Positions 19,835-32,215 of a DNA stretch of 64,000 nucleotides are shown in pieces (position 1 is the stretch's first letter; every line of letters begins with the position of its first letter). Under the pieces are notes generated by a model. The model worked only from the letters and a program-made list of their open reading frames with translations, searched no databases and was not told where the DNA came from. Position numbers and translations under genes: made by a program. Origin of the DNA: Golubevia sp. BC0850 (Eukaryota; Basidiomycota; Exobasidiomycetes; Golubeviales; Golubeviaceae); the NCBI GenBank assembly GCA_012976225.1, contig JAAVVG010000001.1, positions 682,001 through 746,000 of the forward strand. The letters are read 5' to 3'.

Positions 19835-22502
19835 CTAGCAACAGGATTTCCATCCACTCCTAGGGTTCTGCTCCTTCCCAGCAGCGATTCGAATTCCTCT
19901 TCTCAGCGCCTCTCTCCTACTTGCTTCATCATTCCCAATGGGAGGACCGTTCAAATCCGACAGAATAAATTCATTTCCGATCCTCTTCCTTTCAGCACCG
20001 GGAGAAGAACTTGAAAGAATTTCAGATCTGGTTCTAGACCTTTCCCTTTCTTCCCATTCTTCAAGTTCCCAACGGTTCCTGACTCTTTCAACCACAATTT
20101 GAAATACCTTATCTACATTGTGACCAGTCTTTGCAGAGGTGTAGATCAGAGAAAACCCTTGTTTCAGAATTGGTTCTGGATCTGAATCAGACTCAATTCT
20201 TTCTCGATTAGGTCTTGAGAAAGAATTTCGATTGCTTCTAGTAGGTGTAATTGGAGGAGTTGGATTTTGATCTTCATTCATTTCAGAAGGTGGAATTGAA
20301 GTTAAAGTGGAATAAGGATCTGAGAAATCTCTACTGTTCCGAGCTTTATCGTTTGAAGTAGATTTAGACTTCCCTTTGCCTTTCCAACCCATCCCATATT
20401 TAGAACCTCTCCTTATAGGGATTTGAGCCCAATCCTCTTCAGTTTGTCTAAACCTGTCTTCCACATCATTTGTCTCTTCTTCTTCTTGCTCTTCTTCCAA
20501 CTCATAATCATCTTGAGTGGTAGGGAATGGGATGGGATCTCCACTCAAAATCGGGTTAGCTAAAGGCCCATCATCTTCTTCCTGTCGTTCGTTTTCTTCA
20601 AGGGATTCTTGGGAAGGAGAAGCTACCCTAACTTCTTTCCCACTTTGGAAATCATCATAAGTTTCAAGATAATCATCTCTTCTATTGGCTCGTTTCTTAT
20701 CTTTTCCTTTTCCTTCGAAAGAAGTTGAAGCTCTTAGAATCATGTCTTCAATTCTTGGAGTTGAAGATTCTTTCCCTAATTGAGGTGTCATTAATCCATC
20801 TTCTAATTCTTCATCAGAGTAAACCTGCGATCCTCTTTTTCCTTCTCCGTTTGAATTATCGTTTGGATTCCCAACTCTCAAAGTCGGGGTAGTAGACCTA
20901 TCAGACAAAGCCAAAGAATTTCTGTGACTGTCATCAACTCCACTTCCTTCAGGTTTCAGCAATCTTGAGCCAGAAGCACCATTCTCTAAGTTCAAATCCA
21001 AATCTCCAACTCCCAAACCATTTAAATGAGTCTTTCTTTTACCAGGGCTTGCATCTTGACCTTGATGGAAACTAAAGGAACTCTGTTCGTCTCCGTTTGA
21101 ACTTGAACTATTACTTCCATTGGTTGAACTTGAGAAATGCATGCTATTCCTAGGAGTATGATAAATACTTTCAGAAACTGAAAGTTGAGAAACTGTTGAA
21201 TCGAACCTTTGTCTCGGATTTAAATCAGAAGAAAAGGATGGTGGTCCGTCATTGGATTTCGAACCTGAGCCTTGACTTCCAATTGATGAGACTGAACTTT
21301 GATTCCTCCCATGGGATTTCTTGGACTTCTGACTCTCTTTTCTCGAACTTGATACTGATGGAGAATTAGTTGAATCTTTCAAGGAATTGACTCTAGAAGG
21401 TCTATGACTTGAAGAAGCTGTTGAGAGTTTAGAAGAAGATCTTGGAATCCTACGTCCCATTTGGAATTCATCATCTGAATCAGTTGGATTGAAAATTTCG
21501 ATGCTTTTGATAGATTTCCTGTTACTCAGAGCTTTCTTTGCTGTAGTTAATGATTTATGTCTTGGTCTTGGTGTGACAGTTAACGTCTCATCTCCACCTT
21601 TTGAAGAAGCCAAAGAAGCTTTAGTTTCACTTCTTGAAAGAGTCCCAACCTTCGAATTGGAAGTTCCGTTTGTTGATTCCATTAGAGAATTAGGATCAGG
21701 TCTAGATAAGACTTGTTTTGGAGGTAAAGGTGGTTCAGATCCATCTAAAACTTCATCCTTAGGTTCATCATCATCAACTCCAGATCTCGCTAAAATCTGA
21801 TCCAAAACCTTCCTAATGTCTGCTTCTTTACTTCCATGACCTTGATTCAATAGATCCATTTTCCCACCAACCACTATCCAGCAAAATCTACTAATCTCTT
21901 CATCTCCAATGATTGGAGTCATTTTACAAAACTCTTGATACCAGAACTTTATTCTCTCGGCCTGTTTCTCTGGAGACAGTATTGAAGTGTCGAATTGAAT
22001 TATGACTGCATCTGCACCTCTATAGAAACTCGAGGAGAGACTTCGAAACCTCTCTTGACCTGCTGTGTCCCAACATGAGATGGTCACCGACTTTGAATCA
22101 GAGGTATCTGGATAGAGTGGGATCGTCTTTGTGAGAAAGTCTACTCCGATTGTAGCTGCATAGTTGGAGGTGAATCTTGATGTTAACCAATGATTTCGAA
22201 GAGAGGTCTTGTGGGAGAGGGGCGGTAGAGATTGGGGGGTTAGATGAATGACCTTCCGAGCCTGGATGTATGCCATACTTCGACCATCCAAATTTGAATC
22301 CAATTAGATTTCTACCAATGACCAATCGATTCAAGGTACTCGTACTCACCTTACCAGAATTTCCATCACCGATCAATACAACTTTGATGTTCCTCCTGAT
22401 GGTTGGATCCAATCTCTGCCTCTCCCTCTCCTTCTCTCGTCGCCAATCAATCTGTTTCTGTGATTGACTGAATCCATTGGGCTGCTCGTTATTTCTTGTC
22501 AT
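19835..22502 (-). CDS. Rab-like small GTPase with a ~570-residue insert
   Basis: Two exons (22502-22350, 22207-19835; GTGAGT donor, AAG acceptor) give 841 residues. Rab features: P-loop GDGNSGKTS across the splice site (residues about 45-53), switch I region SNYAATIGVDFLTK, switch II CWDTAGQERFRSLSSSFYRGAD, strand FCWIVVGGKMDLL, and G5 IYTSAKTGHNVDKVF, then an amphipathic helix and a C-terminal SCC that can be geranylgeranylated. The G4 and G5 motifs, normally about 30 residues apart, are separated by about 570 residues (residues 170-740) of Ser/Asn/Glu-rich, predicted disordered sequence. The G4 motif reads GKMD rather than NKxD/TKxD. Likely a vesicle-traffic regulator; GTP affinity and specificity may be altered. 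The open frame of nearly 2.4 kb shows no sign of decay. Confidence 0.88.
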
Positions 22503-22719
22503 TCGAGGCTTGAAACCTAGACAGAATTGTTTTGAAGAAGTGAGTGGGCGGGTTTAGTTAGAAGGTCAAGGCACTGTGGCCTTATCATTCGAGCCAGCAC
22601 TTGCTTCTAACACCTCGCATCCTATCTTGCATCTTCCTCTAACGAACTTCCAGTAACGACAGAATCAGCAATCAAAGAAAAAGAAATTGACTATTCCACT
22701 CAATCTAATCTTCCAGACG

Positions 22720-23779
22720 ATGCTCTCCTCAATTTCACGATTCCCGCTTCTACTCCTTCTTCTCTCTCTACTACCTTTCTCTCAATGTCTCTACTTCTAC
22801 CTAGATGCTGATTCCACAAAATGTTTCTTGGAAGAATTACCAGTGAACACTGTCGTAGTAGGTCATTACATGGCGGAAGAATGGGATAAGGAGAATCAGA
22901 AGTTTCAGGTTCAGGACGATTTGGGAATTATGGTGGTAGTCAAGGTGAGAAGAACAATGTCAGAGCCAGTGTCGTACGAGAGAAGACAAGAGATGAAAAC
23001 AAGAGACTGGGAATCTGGAGCAGAGATTCAGGTAGTAGTGGGGATAGAGATTGGAGGCTTCTCCTCAGTCGTTCTTCCTACTCTTTCCCCTCCATCTCTC
23101 TCTCTCTCTCTCTCTCCTCTCTCCAATCCTTGTCTCTGTCCATCGCCTCTCACTTTCCCTTCCATCCATCTCTTTCCCAGACCGTTCACAATGACCACGT
23201 CCTAACCTCAACTCGAGGACCTTCAGAGGGTAAATTTGCCTTCACATCTCATGAAGCAGGGGATCATCAAATCTGTTTATCAACCGATTATTCCTCTTCT
23301 CGTGGAAGTGCACCACAAGTTAGAATGCATTTAGATATCATTATAGGAGACGCCAAACCTGACAATTCAGGTAGAGATAGAGCTCATATCACGGATTTAG
23401 CTTCTAGAGTTAGAGATTTGAACGCAAAACTTAGAGACATCAGGAAAGAACAACAGTTTCAAAGAGAAAGAGAGAGTGAATTTAGGAACTTAAGTGAACA
23501 AACTAATAGTAGAGCGGTTTGGTGGAGTGCTATTCAATTGGTTACTCTGGTTGGAACTTGTGTTTGGCAATTGAGGAATTTGAGAGTAAGTCCTGAGAAA
23601 AGAATTGAGGAAATGTTGCAAGGGATCAACGTAATTTCTCGACTGGATGAATCATTCCTTTCTTTTGAGTCATTTTCCCTCGAAGATTTTTCCTCACACC
23701 TTTCTCCCACTTCTCGCTCCGTCACCTCATATCTCTTGTCCCCTCACAGGGATTCTTCGAAGACAAAAAACTTCGTTAA
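22720..23779 (+). CDS. p24/emp24 family cargo receptor
   Basis: Type I membrane protein of COPI/COPII vesicles between ER and Golgi. Exons 22720-22944, 23181-23585 and 23750-23779 give 219 residues. A signal peptide (LLLLLLSLLPFSQC) precedes the GOLD domain, with the paired lumenal cysteines in KCFLEELP and HQICLSTDY, and VQDDLGIMVVVK before the first intron. Then comes a coiled coil (LASRVRDLNAKLRDIRKEQ), one membrane span (VWWSAIQLVTLVGTCVWQL) and a short tail LRNLRGFFEDKKLR, with the diphenylalanine COPII signal and a di-lysine-like COPI signal. The last exon supplies only the final ten codons. Erp1/Erp5-type or p24-alpha-type are possible; I did not resolve the subfamily. Confidence 0.93.
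23095..23116 (+). repeat. (CT)n microsatellite in p24 intron 1
   Basis: About ten CT repeats inside the 236-nt first intron, near its 3' end, where they extend the polypyrimidine tract before the acceptor at 23180. Confidence 0.85.
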
Positions 23780-24539
23780 CTCTAAATCTTCTTGGATCTC
23801 TCTCATCTTTCAATCTCAGGTTTCTTTTCATCCTTTATTCTATCGTTGCTTCTCTTTGCATCTTCAAGTTCTCCTCTTTCGCCCCCCTTCTCCTTCTACC
23901 TTAGCATCTCTTGTTCTCTTTCTCATATCCAAAAATCAAAGATGGCTTTGCTTCTCTGCTCTTCCAAAGGTCTAATATTATTGAATCAGTTACCGTGACC
24001 CTGGCACTCAAGAGAGGTCGAACTTCACTCCCACGCCTTGGCCGAATTATTCCCGCCTCCTGCCTCCATGCTTCTGGATTCGACTCTCCAGGTTACCTTT
24101 GATCTCTGAAGCTCTCCGATCTTTCTAACAGAACTTGACGAGATTTCTTTCGTGCGACTACTAGTTGGGGGAAATTAGATGCTGAGAGCTTGAAAGAGGT
24201 GACAGCGGAACAATGACCTTTCGATGGAGATAGAGTGAAAAGACAAGATTTATATTCATTCGATGTCAAAAGACAGCGAGACAGCACTGTGAACCTTTAG
24301 AGAGCGAGGATAGTCGAGTCGTTCTCTTCTCCAAACTCAAAGGGCTCTAGGAGTCTAGGACTCGCTTCTTGCTCACTGCTCATTCTTTCAACTCCTCGGA
24401 TCAATCAGTTGAGTAGATTACAACTCATCTCTTCTAGATCAATTACTCATCACCAAGACCAAGGAAGGAAGGCAGTTGAAGAGAGAGAGAGAGAAACAGA
24501 GATAAAAAGAGGCCCTGCTCCTCCTCCCATCTACCAACG
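23780..24539 (+). promoter_or_regulatory. Intergenic region upstream of UBR1
   Basis: 760 bases between tandem genes: pyrimidine-rich 3' flank of the p24 gene (23780-23940), then the UBR1 upstream region with a GA-rich leader (24470-24520) immediately before the start codon. No gene or RNA supported. Confidence 0.45.
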
Positions 24540-27500
24540 ATGTCATCCCCCTCTGGCTCATCTAAACCTGTGAAAGTACCCAAATTCTTGTCCAGTCACC
24601 TTCCACCTGCTTCAAGCTGTTCCTACCTTCTAACACCAACATTAAGCGAATCCTTCAAGCTCTCACTCTTCTCTCAACTCTTGGATTCAATCCCAACCTC
24701 TTCTCATCTCTTACCTCGACAAGTAGCTCCTTCCAATCAACATGCTCTAAACTATTTCAAACAAAACGGTTATTCACTTCCAAAAGCTCAAAAAGCAGCT
24801 CAAGAAGAATTGAGAAGGTTAAAGGGGAAAGACAAGAGTAGAGAGAGAGATAGAGAAGGTACTTTGGGATTGGGATCTGCATTTGGGAACGATGCAGAAG
24901 TTCTAGGACCTGAGTATGGCAGTGATAGGAAAGGAATGCCTTGTGGTCATGTTTTCAAAGAGGGCGAACCGATTTATAGATGTCGGTGAGTAATGAGAGT
25001 CGCAAGGGCAGGGAGAAGGGAGGAGATGGACGAAAAGGGTCCAATTTGAGAGTTGTCACTCCCTTACTTCGAGTTTGATCGTTTCTAATCCTAACCGCTC
25101 TGATCTTCATATCTCTGTGCTCAGTGATTGCGGTTTGGACGACACTTGCGTTCAGTGTGCTCCTTGCTTCAATGCCTCTGATCATGCAGGTCATGACATC
25201 GTCTTCAGTATCTCCTCTCAAGGTGGTGGTTGCTGTGATTGTGGAGATGAAGAAGCTTGGGTTCAAAGAGTAAGATGTAGCTATCATGATAACGACGTAG
25301 AACCTTTGAACTCCTCAAGCTCAGAAATTAATGTCATCGGTTCCTCTTCTGGATCAAGCTCTGCTTCTTATCAATCTATGCTACCGGATTCAAATCACCT
25401 CTTAACTTCAGATTCAAAAGGGAAAGGAATAGAAACTATGGATTCAAATCCCAATCCTTTAGCTTCTCTTCTAGATCCAATTCCAAGTCAACTTCATTCT
25501 TCACTTTCTTTAGAAATCCAATCGCTTTTGGAATATGTTCTTCAGGTTTTAGAACATGCTCCTCATAATATGAATCTACCAAAAGGACCTGATGCTTTGG
25601 AAAGTTTCAAGAAATTAAGAAGTTTAGAAGATTTAGAGGATGCAAATGAAAGTCATGATAAAGGAAAGGGAAAAGGAAATTCAAATGTTTCTTTGGTGTC
25701 AATGGATTCGGATTCTGAAAACATTGAAGGATCAGATAGAGATGCTGAAGATGAAGAAGAAGACATTTTTTTGGATGGAGAAGATGAAATGCAAATTCAA
25801 ATCCAAGATCTCATTAATGATGGTGGAGGAGATGATGAAATGGAAGTGGAATGGCAATTAGCTGAAGCTGGGAATTTAGTGGATCTCCATTCAAATGAGA
25901 CTGAAGGTGAAGTGCAACCTCAAACAACGCTTCTTGAAGAAAGTGCGAATGGAAATCAAATCTTTGCAACGACAGGAGTTGTTACTGTAACAGGAGGAGT
26001 TGGAGGCGTTCCAAGCTGGTTAGGTTCTCCACCTGTACGTCCAGATTACATCGCTGAGGCCGAGCCGTTTTTGAGAGTAATGCGCGAAGCCCAGGCAAGA
26101 GATAGAGAAAGAGAAAGAGAGACTTCCGTTCATCCAGAAGAAGGGGCTCCTTCTGGATTTGCTTTTGCCTCTGGATCCAATTCAAATTCAAATCAAGTAG
26201 CAAGTAGTCCTTATGATTCTCAACCCACTCAAGTAGGTTTCGGAGGCTTCGGATCTCCTTCAAACTCTAATGTAACTCCTCAACCACCTCAAACCTCTTC
26301 GTCTTTTCAACCAGTCGATGCCAATACCTCAACTTCTACTCCCGTTCAGAGGTCTTATTCTGTCATTCTTTGGAACGATGAGAAACATTCTTTCTCAGAA
26401 GTCATCGATACTATCAAAGATGCTTCTGGAGTAGATGAAAGAATCGCAAAAGAAATGGCTGAAAGAGTAGACAAACATGGAAGAGAAATCGTGGAGACTT
26501 CTACTAATCTAAAGCAACTCCTCAACTTAGCAAGAAGGATTAATCACATTGATTTAGCTGTCACTATTAGACCTAGTTACGATGTCTTTGCTGAAGAAGT
26601 CGCAGGTCAAGTTCTCAATTTCTTGTTAGATTTATCTAGTGCTGCTCTTTATTTACCGGAATCTAACACTGGAGAAGGTTCCGATTTCCTAGCTGCTCAT
26701 CCTCATGAAGGTTTCGTGACGAATGCAAGCGCTCTTAGAGCTTTGATCACTGAAGCCTTTTTAAAACCTTGGAGTAATAACAATTCTTCTGTTGCTGCTC
26801 AAGGGGCGATGAGTACGGAATTCTTCGATCCTACGGATTTGAGAAATGTAGATGGTCTGCTGCTGATGGATGCCAAGATGTGGAAAGAGGCTAGAAGTAC
26901 TACTAGGGAGGTCTGGCTGATGATCATGGGAGCGAAAGAAGTCAAGAAGGAGCTAGGTAAGTTGCAACTGCTTCCGATTCAGGAAGTTTCCCTGATGCGT
27001 CATATCTCTGATGCTGACTTCCATTTCCTCTCTTCACCTCCACAGCGATTCGATGTGCTAAGATGTATCCGAAGATGATGGAGACTTTCATTCTCAAGGA
27101 CAGAGAACAAGAGCACTCGATCTGTTACATGACAGTACAGCTCTTCAGCGTACCCTCAATTGCGGATCATTTAGTTCAGACTGGGTTCCTACAGAAGCTT
27201 CTTCAAATTCTACAAGCCGTCTTCACAGGTCATCTCTCCTCTGGGTCTCTAAGGTTACCACCAACTCCCCCACCTAGAGGTCAAGCTAGTCCTCAATCAA
27301 TGCCACTACGTCAGCAGAGATGTTACCAAAGCTTCTACGATTTGAGGTATCTACTTCAAGCCTCAGGAGTTCAATCTCAGCTGGTTTCGGATCCCAAACA
27401 CCTTCAGAGTCTCTTGGATTTCTTAGCTTACTTCAACGCCATCACTCCAGATCGGAGAGCAGTTTCAGCTCACGTCGAATTCGAGACTGACGTTTGGATC

Positions 27501-30500
27501 ACGGTGTTCCATGTCTCTTCTCAACTAGGTAGAGCTGCTAGACTATTCGGAGAAGCTTTCAAGAAAGCTGGATCGGCCCAATTTGAACGAGCTCTGGAAT
27601 ATGCTACTAGAAGGATCTTGTTAAGCTCGCTAGCTCTTCATTCCAACGATCCTGGAACCCATCCTCCTCTCGCATTCTACAACGCCAGCTACGGAGGTCA
27701 GATCTACGAAATCGTCGAGTTCTCTGTAGAGAACCAACCGGTCTCTTTCCATCATCCAATGCACTGGTTATTGGCCGAGATGATGAAACACGTAGATCTC
27801 ATCGATCCAGATGGTCTAGGGACGCCTTCAGACACCTATCCCTCTGCTGTTGCTGAAGTAGTGATGAGAAATGGAAGTGACTCCAAGGGGATGTTGGTTC
27901 TGCTAGACTTCCCTCTTCGAGTCATCGTCAAGTTGGCTCAGATCAGAGTCGGACTTTGGGTTAGAAACGGATACGCTCTCAGATCTCAAGCTCATCACTA
28001 TCGTGACAATTCGATGAGGGATATCATGTGCGATCAAGATCTTTATCTTCTTCAATGCGGTTTCCTATTGGTTGATCCGAGTCTCTTTTTGGTCTCAATC
28101 ATGGATCGTTTCTCCCTTCTAGATTGGTTCGGATCTCGCGATGGAAGCTCTCAGGTACCTCACAAGACTTACGAATCGGATCAAAGAATCTCAATGGCAG
28201 ATGAGATGCTTCTACTTCTCATCACTCTTCTCTCTGAGGTCTCGGTCGCTGCTTCTTGGTCCTTGGAGAAACAAGTTAGGAGGGAAATCATCCAGTTCTT
28301 GGCTTTGGGACAAGGAACGTACTCCGAGTTGGTCAAGAACATCTCCGAAAGGCTTACTGATCATGCCTCCTTCGACAGATGCCTCTCTCAAGTCGCTCAC
28401 TTCCGTTCTCCTGATGGAACGACGGACGTTGGAATCTTTGACCTCAAGGAAGAGTTCTACGAAGAAGTCGAGCCTCACTTCTACCACTACACTAGAAATC
28501 AAAGGGAGAAGGCAGAGGAGATCCTCTGCGAGAAAGGAAAGAAGAAGACCGGAGACACTGGCGTCACTGTTCCAAAGAAGCTAGACATTCCAAGCGGACC
28601 CTTCAAACACATCCTACCTAAAGTCTTCGCGGATCCAACATTACTCTCCATCATCTACTCAAGTCTTTCCGATCGCTCGTCCGAAGCCGAAGACGAGATT
28701 CCCGAGTCTTTGATCGAATCCGCTCTGCATCTGCTGATGCTGGGATTGGTGGAAGACGACCCAACTGTTCAAAGAAAGCTCTTGGAAGGAATTTCGACCT
28801 GGATTTACAGCCCTACTGGAAACAGTCAGCTAGATCTCAACGAAGCCAACAGCATCAATCAATTCACTTTGTTAAGATTGATCTCGTCTTGGGAAGAATC
28901 CTCCAAGTTCAAAGCCTTCAAACCCAAGATCTCCTGGATCTTGAACAAGATCATGCAGAATGAGAGAACCGTCACTGGAGGATCCGGTTTCGCTTCTGCG
29001 GTTCTCAACAAGTGGAGAAACTCGGAACTCAAAGGAAATGAAGAGAAAGATGGAAACAAAGCTGCAGAGGACAGAAAGGCGGCTGCTAAAGCCAGACAAG
29101 CTGCCATCATGCAGCAATTCTCTGCTCAACAAGCAAGTCTCTTGGCTTCTCTAGATGATGACGAAGATGAAGATGAGGAAGAGAGCTACGATGAGATGGA
29201 AGGTCTGGAAGGAGAAGACATCAAACCTGAAGCTGCTCCCAAACGCTCTCTCGGAAGTTGCATTCTCTGCCAAGAGAACTTGGACGGTTCTCAAGCCTTT
29301 GGAAGTCTGGCTCACGTTCAATCTAGTAGACTGATCCGTACAACTCCTCCTCAAGATGCTGGATACCTTCAACAGAGCTTGGTCTCTCCTCTCACTCTAG
29401 ATCAAAACAGTACTGATGGGAAGAGAGTCAAAGGTCCGGATGCCTTTTCTTCAAATCCAACTGCTACTTCAACTTCGTCCAAAGGTCTATTTCCACTCGA
29501 GGATCATCGCTTCGGTTTCCACGCTTCCACCTGTGGTCATCTGATGCACCTCGGTTGCTTCCAGTCGTACTGTCGAAGCGTTGAACAGAGACAAGGTCAG
29601 CAAATCGCTCGAAATCATCCGGAAGATCTTTCCAGATGTGAATTCGTCTGTCCTCTCTGCAAGAGTTTGGGTAACGTCATCCTTCCAGTACCTGGGGTCA
29701 ACTCTCACTCCAATCCTGGTCTGACTTCCACAGAGCAACTGCTACACCAACTTCAAGCTCCTCAAATGAGCGAGACTCCACTGGGAGACTGGATCAGAAA
29801 GATCAACATCGACATCTTGAAGTGCTCAACTTCTTCTCAAGGAGCTGAACATCAAGAGACGGAGTTTGGAACTGGATCCTTCCTGGCTTGGTTCGCTGAA
29901 GAACAGTATGGTGCCTTTGTCAACAACGACTGGACCAAGATGGCAGACAAAGTTGATGGACCTACCATTCAGATGATAGCTAGGTTGCTTCAAGCTTTGA
30001 AACCTCTTTCTGCCGAAGCAAGACCTGAAAGGAACGCTCTCAGAAACAGGACCATCTTGGCCCCTCCTAGCAGAAACATGTATATGCCTGAGGAGCTGGT
30101 GGCTTATACTGTTTCTGTTCTGGAGATCTCTCAGCGTGGAATCGCTCTCAATCCTTCCAATGTTGGTTCGGATCCCCTCTCAGGAACTATCGCCGATAGC
30201 ATCTCTGACCAAACCGTTCAGCTACTCAGATCTCTACTTCACTGTATGAGATCTCTAGCTGTCGTAGGAAAGGCTGGTGGTTCAGCGATGGCGTCTTTGA
30301 GAGAAGGTTTACTGAAACGTCTTCTTCCTCAGTGGGGAGGTGACGACGCTGTCAGATCACCTCTACTCCTTCGAAACCCTCTAACGATCTTGATAGAAGC
30401 CGCTATTTTGATCCCCGAGTCTATTCGTCAAGTCACTTCGCTCATGTTCTACGCAACTCTGGTTCAAGCCGTCTTCGGATTGGCTCAACCAAGTGTTTGG

Positions 30501-31852
30501 CCCCAAGCTCATTTACATGCTCAAAGTCAAGGCTTGGGTGCCGGACTCAGAGCAAAGGACGCGGATTCCATCGATATGGAGACTGCCAAAGCCATCTTCC
30601 CAGACGCTCGTTGGACCGCAGCCAACATCATCGGTTTCGTCGGATACGCTAGAGGCAATATCACTCTGGGAGTGGACAATCTGGACGAGAATAGTTTGGC
30701 CAAGCTACTCTGCTCTTACACCTTACCATTCTTGAGACGAGCTGCCATCATTCATAGAGTTGTGGGAGCCTTCGATTCGAAAAATGGAGGAGGTGGACTC
30801 AATTCTTTCGAGAATGGATCTGGAAGCGAGTACGTCAGACTTCTGGACATTCTCAAGATCTCGCCTCCAGTTCAAGGGTTACCAATTAGAGCAGAGCAAC
30901 AGACTCCGATCGCTGGATTAGTTGAAGGCTGGATCAAACACGGTCATGATCCTCTAGCCTCTCTGTTCAAACCTCTGCCAATTCAACCATCTTCTCTTTC
31001 CACTCAGCCATTCTCTTTTGGGTCTTCTAGAGGAAACTCTCCAGCATCTGGATCTGCCTCTAATTATGGCTTTGACTCCTCAAATCAAGGTCAAACTCAT
31101 CTCCATTCAAAGGAATCAGTACCGACTTTACTCTTGGAACACCCACACATCTACGAACTGGTTCCTTTACCAGTCGATCTAGCTAGGCTGATCCAAACTA
31201 CTCAGAGCAGGAAATGTAAGAAGTGCAAGAATGTTCCTCCAGAACCAGCTCTCTGTCTTCTTTGTGGAGACTTGGTCTGCTTCCAATCCTTCTGCTGCGA
31301 GGACTCAGAAGATAGGAGAGGAGAGTGTAACGTTCATTTGGACAAGTGAGTTTCTTTTCCTGTCGACAGGCGAAACATCCGATGGTCTCGCAATCTTTCT
31401 GACTTTCTTTCTCTACTTCTCACAGATGCGGTGGATCTACTGGAATTTTCTACAGAGTCAAAGCCAACGTTATTCTCCTACTCCATCAAAAGAACGGAAC
31501 CTTCACTTCTTCTCCTTACCTTGATTCTCACGGAGAGATCGACATTGGTCTTCGGTGAGTTCAATCGTTTGGAAGTAAAGCGGTGAGGGACACCTACTGA
31601 TTTCTTCTTGCACTCTCCTCGATTCTTCGTGAGCAGAAAAGGTCGACCACAGAAACTTCAGCCTCAACGTTACGATGAGTTGAGAAAGCAATGGTTGGCT
31701 CATGGCATCTCCAACATCGTTGCTCGTAAAATCGAAGCTGTGAGTATCTCGATTTAAGCCTTTCGCGATTGAAACGCTCACTGACATCCCCTCCTCTCAT
31801 ATCTGCTTTCTTCCTCCAGCTAATGGATCAAGGCGGTTGGGATACTTTCTAA
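24540..31852 (+). CDS. UBR1: N-recognin E3 ubiquitin ligase Ubr1
   Basis: E3 of the Arg/N-degron pathway. Six exons (24540-24985, 25125-26956, 27046-31345, 31426-31554, 31637-31739, 31820-31852) give 2,280 residues. In order: the UBR box (residues about 134-200: CGHVFKEGEPIYRCRDCG, CVQCAPCF, GGGCCDCGDEEAW), which binds basic N termini; an acidic low-complexity linker; a ClpS-like domain (about 560: RSYSVILWNDEKHSF), which binds bulky hydrophobic N termini; a long helical scaffold; a RING (about 1496 on: CILCQENLDGSQ, CGHLMHLGCF, CPLCKSLGNVILP); and the C-terminal UAIN cap with its zinc cluster (CKKCKNVPPEPALCLLCG, VCFQSFCC, CGGSTGIFYRVK). All expected metal ligands appear present. The last coding exon has 10 codons plus the stop. 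Size and order match fungal and animal UBR1, so this is confidently the main N-recognin. Confidence 0.96.
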
Positions 31853-32019
31853 TGAATTGTGTAGTGACGACGACCACCTCTCTCCCCTCTCCTTCTCTTT
31901 TCGACTCCACCTCTCATTTGTCTAGCAACTAGCAAAGAATCTCGTCTCAACCCCATTCCATACTCAACATTACATGTTCCCATGCATTACGAGACTCGTT
32001 CAAAATTAATCTATCATAC

Positions 32020-32025
32020 AATAAA
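32020..32025 (+). terminator. Poly(A) signal AATAAA
   Basis: Hexamer about 170 bases after the UBR1 stop, in the 363-base convergent gap (31853-32215), which otherwise holds nothing I recognise. Confidence 0.5.
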
Positions 32026-32215
32026 GCGACTTGTTTCTTTCTGAGTGTCACTTCTTCTAAGGCTCAACGAGATGTCATCAGATTCAAACAGCTAAACAAG
32101 TACAATCAATTAGAGGGAAGCAATCGAGGGGTAAAGTTCATATTCATGTAGCATTTCGTAGCATGGCATCCTTCGTTACTCTCATTTATCTTTCCTCCTT
32201 CTTCCTCCACATCAT

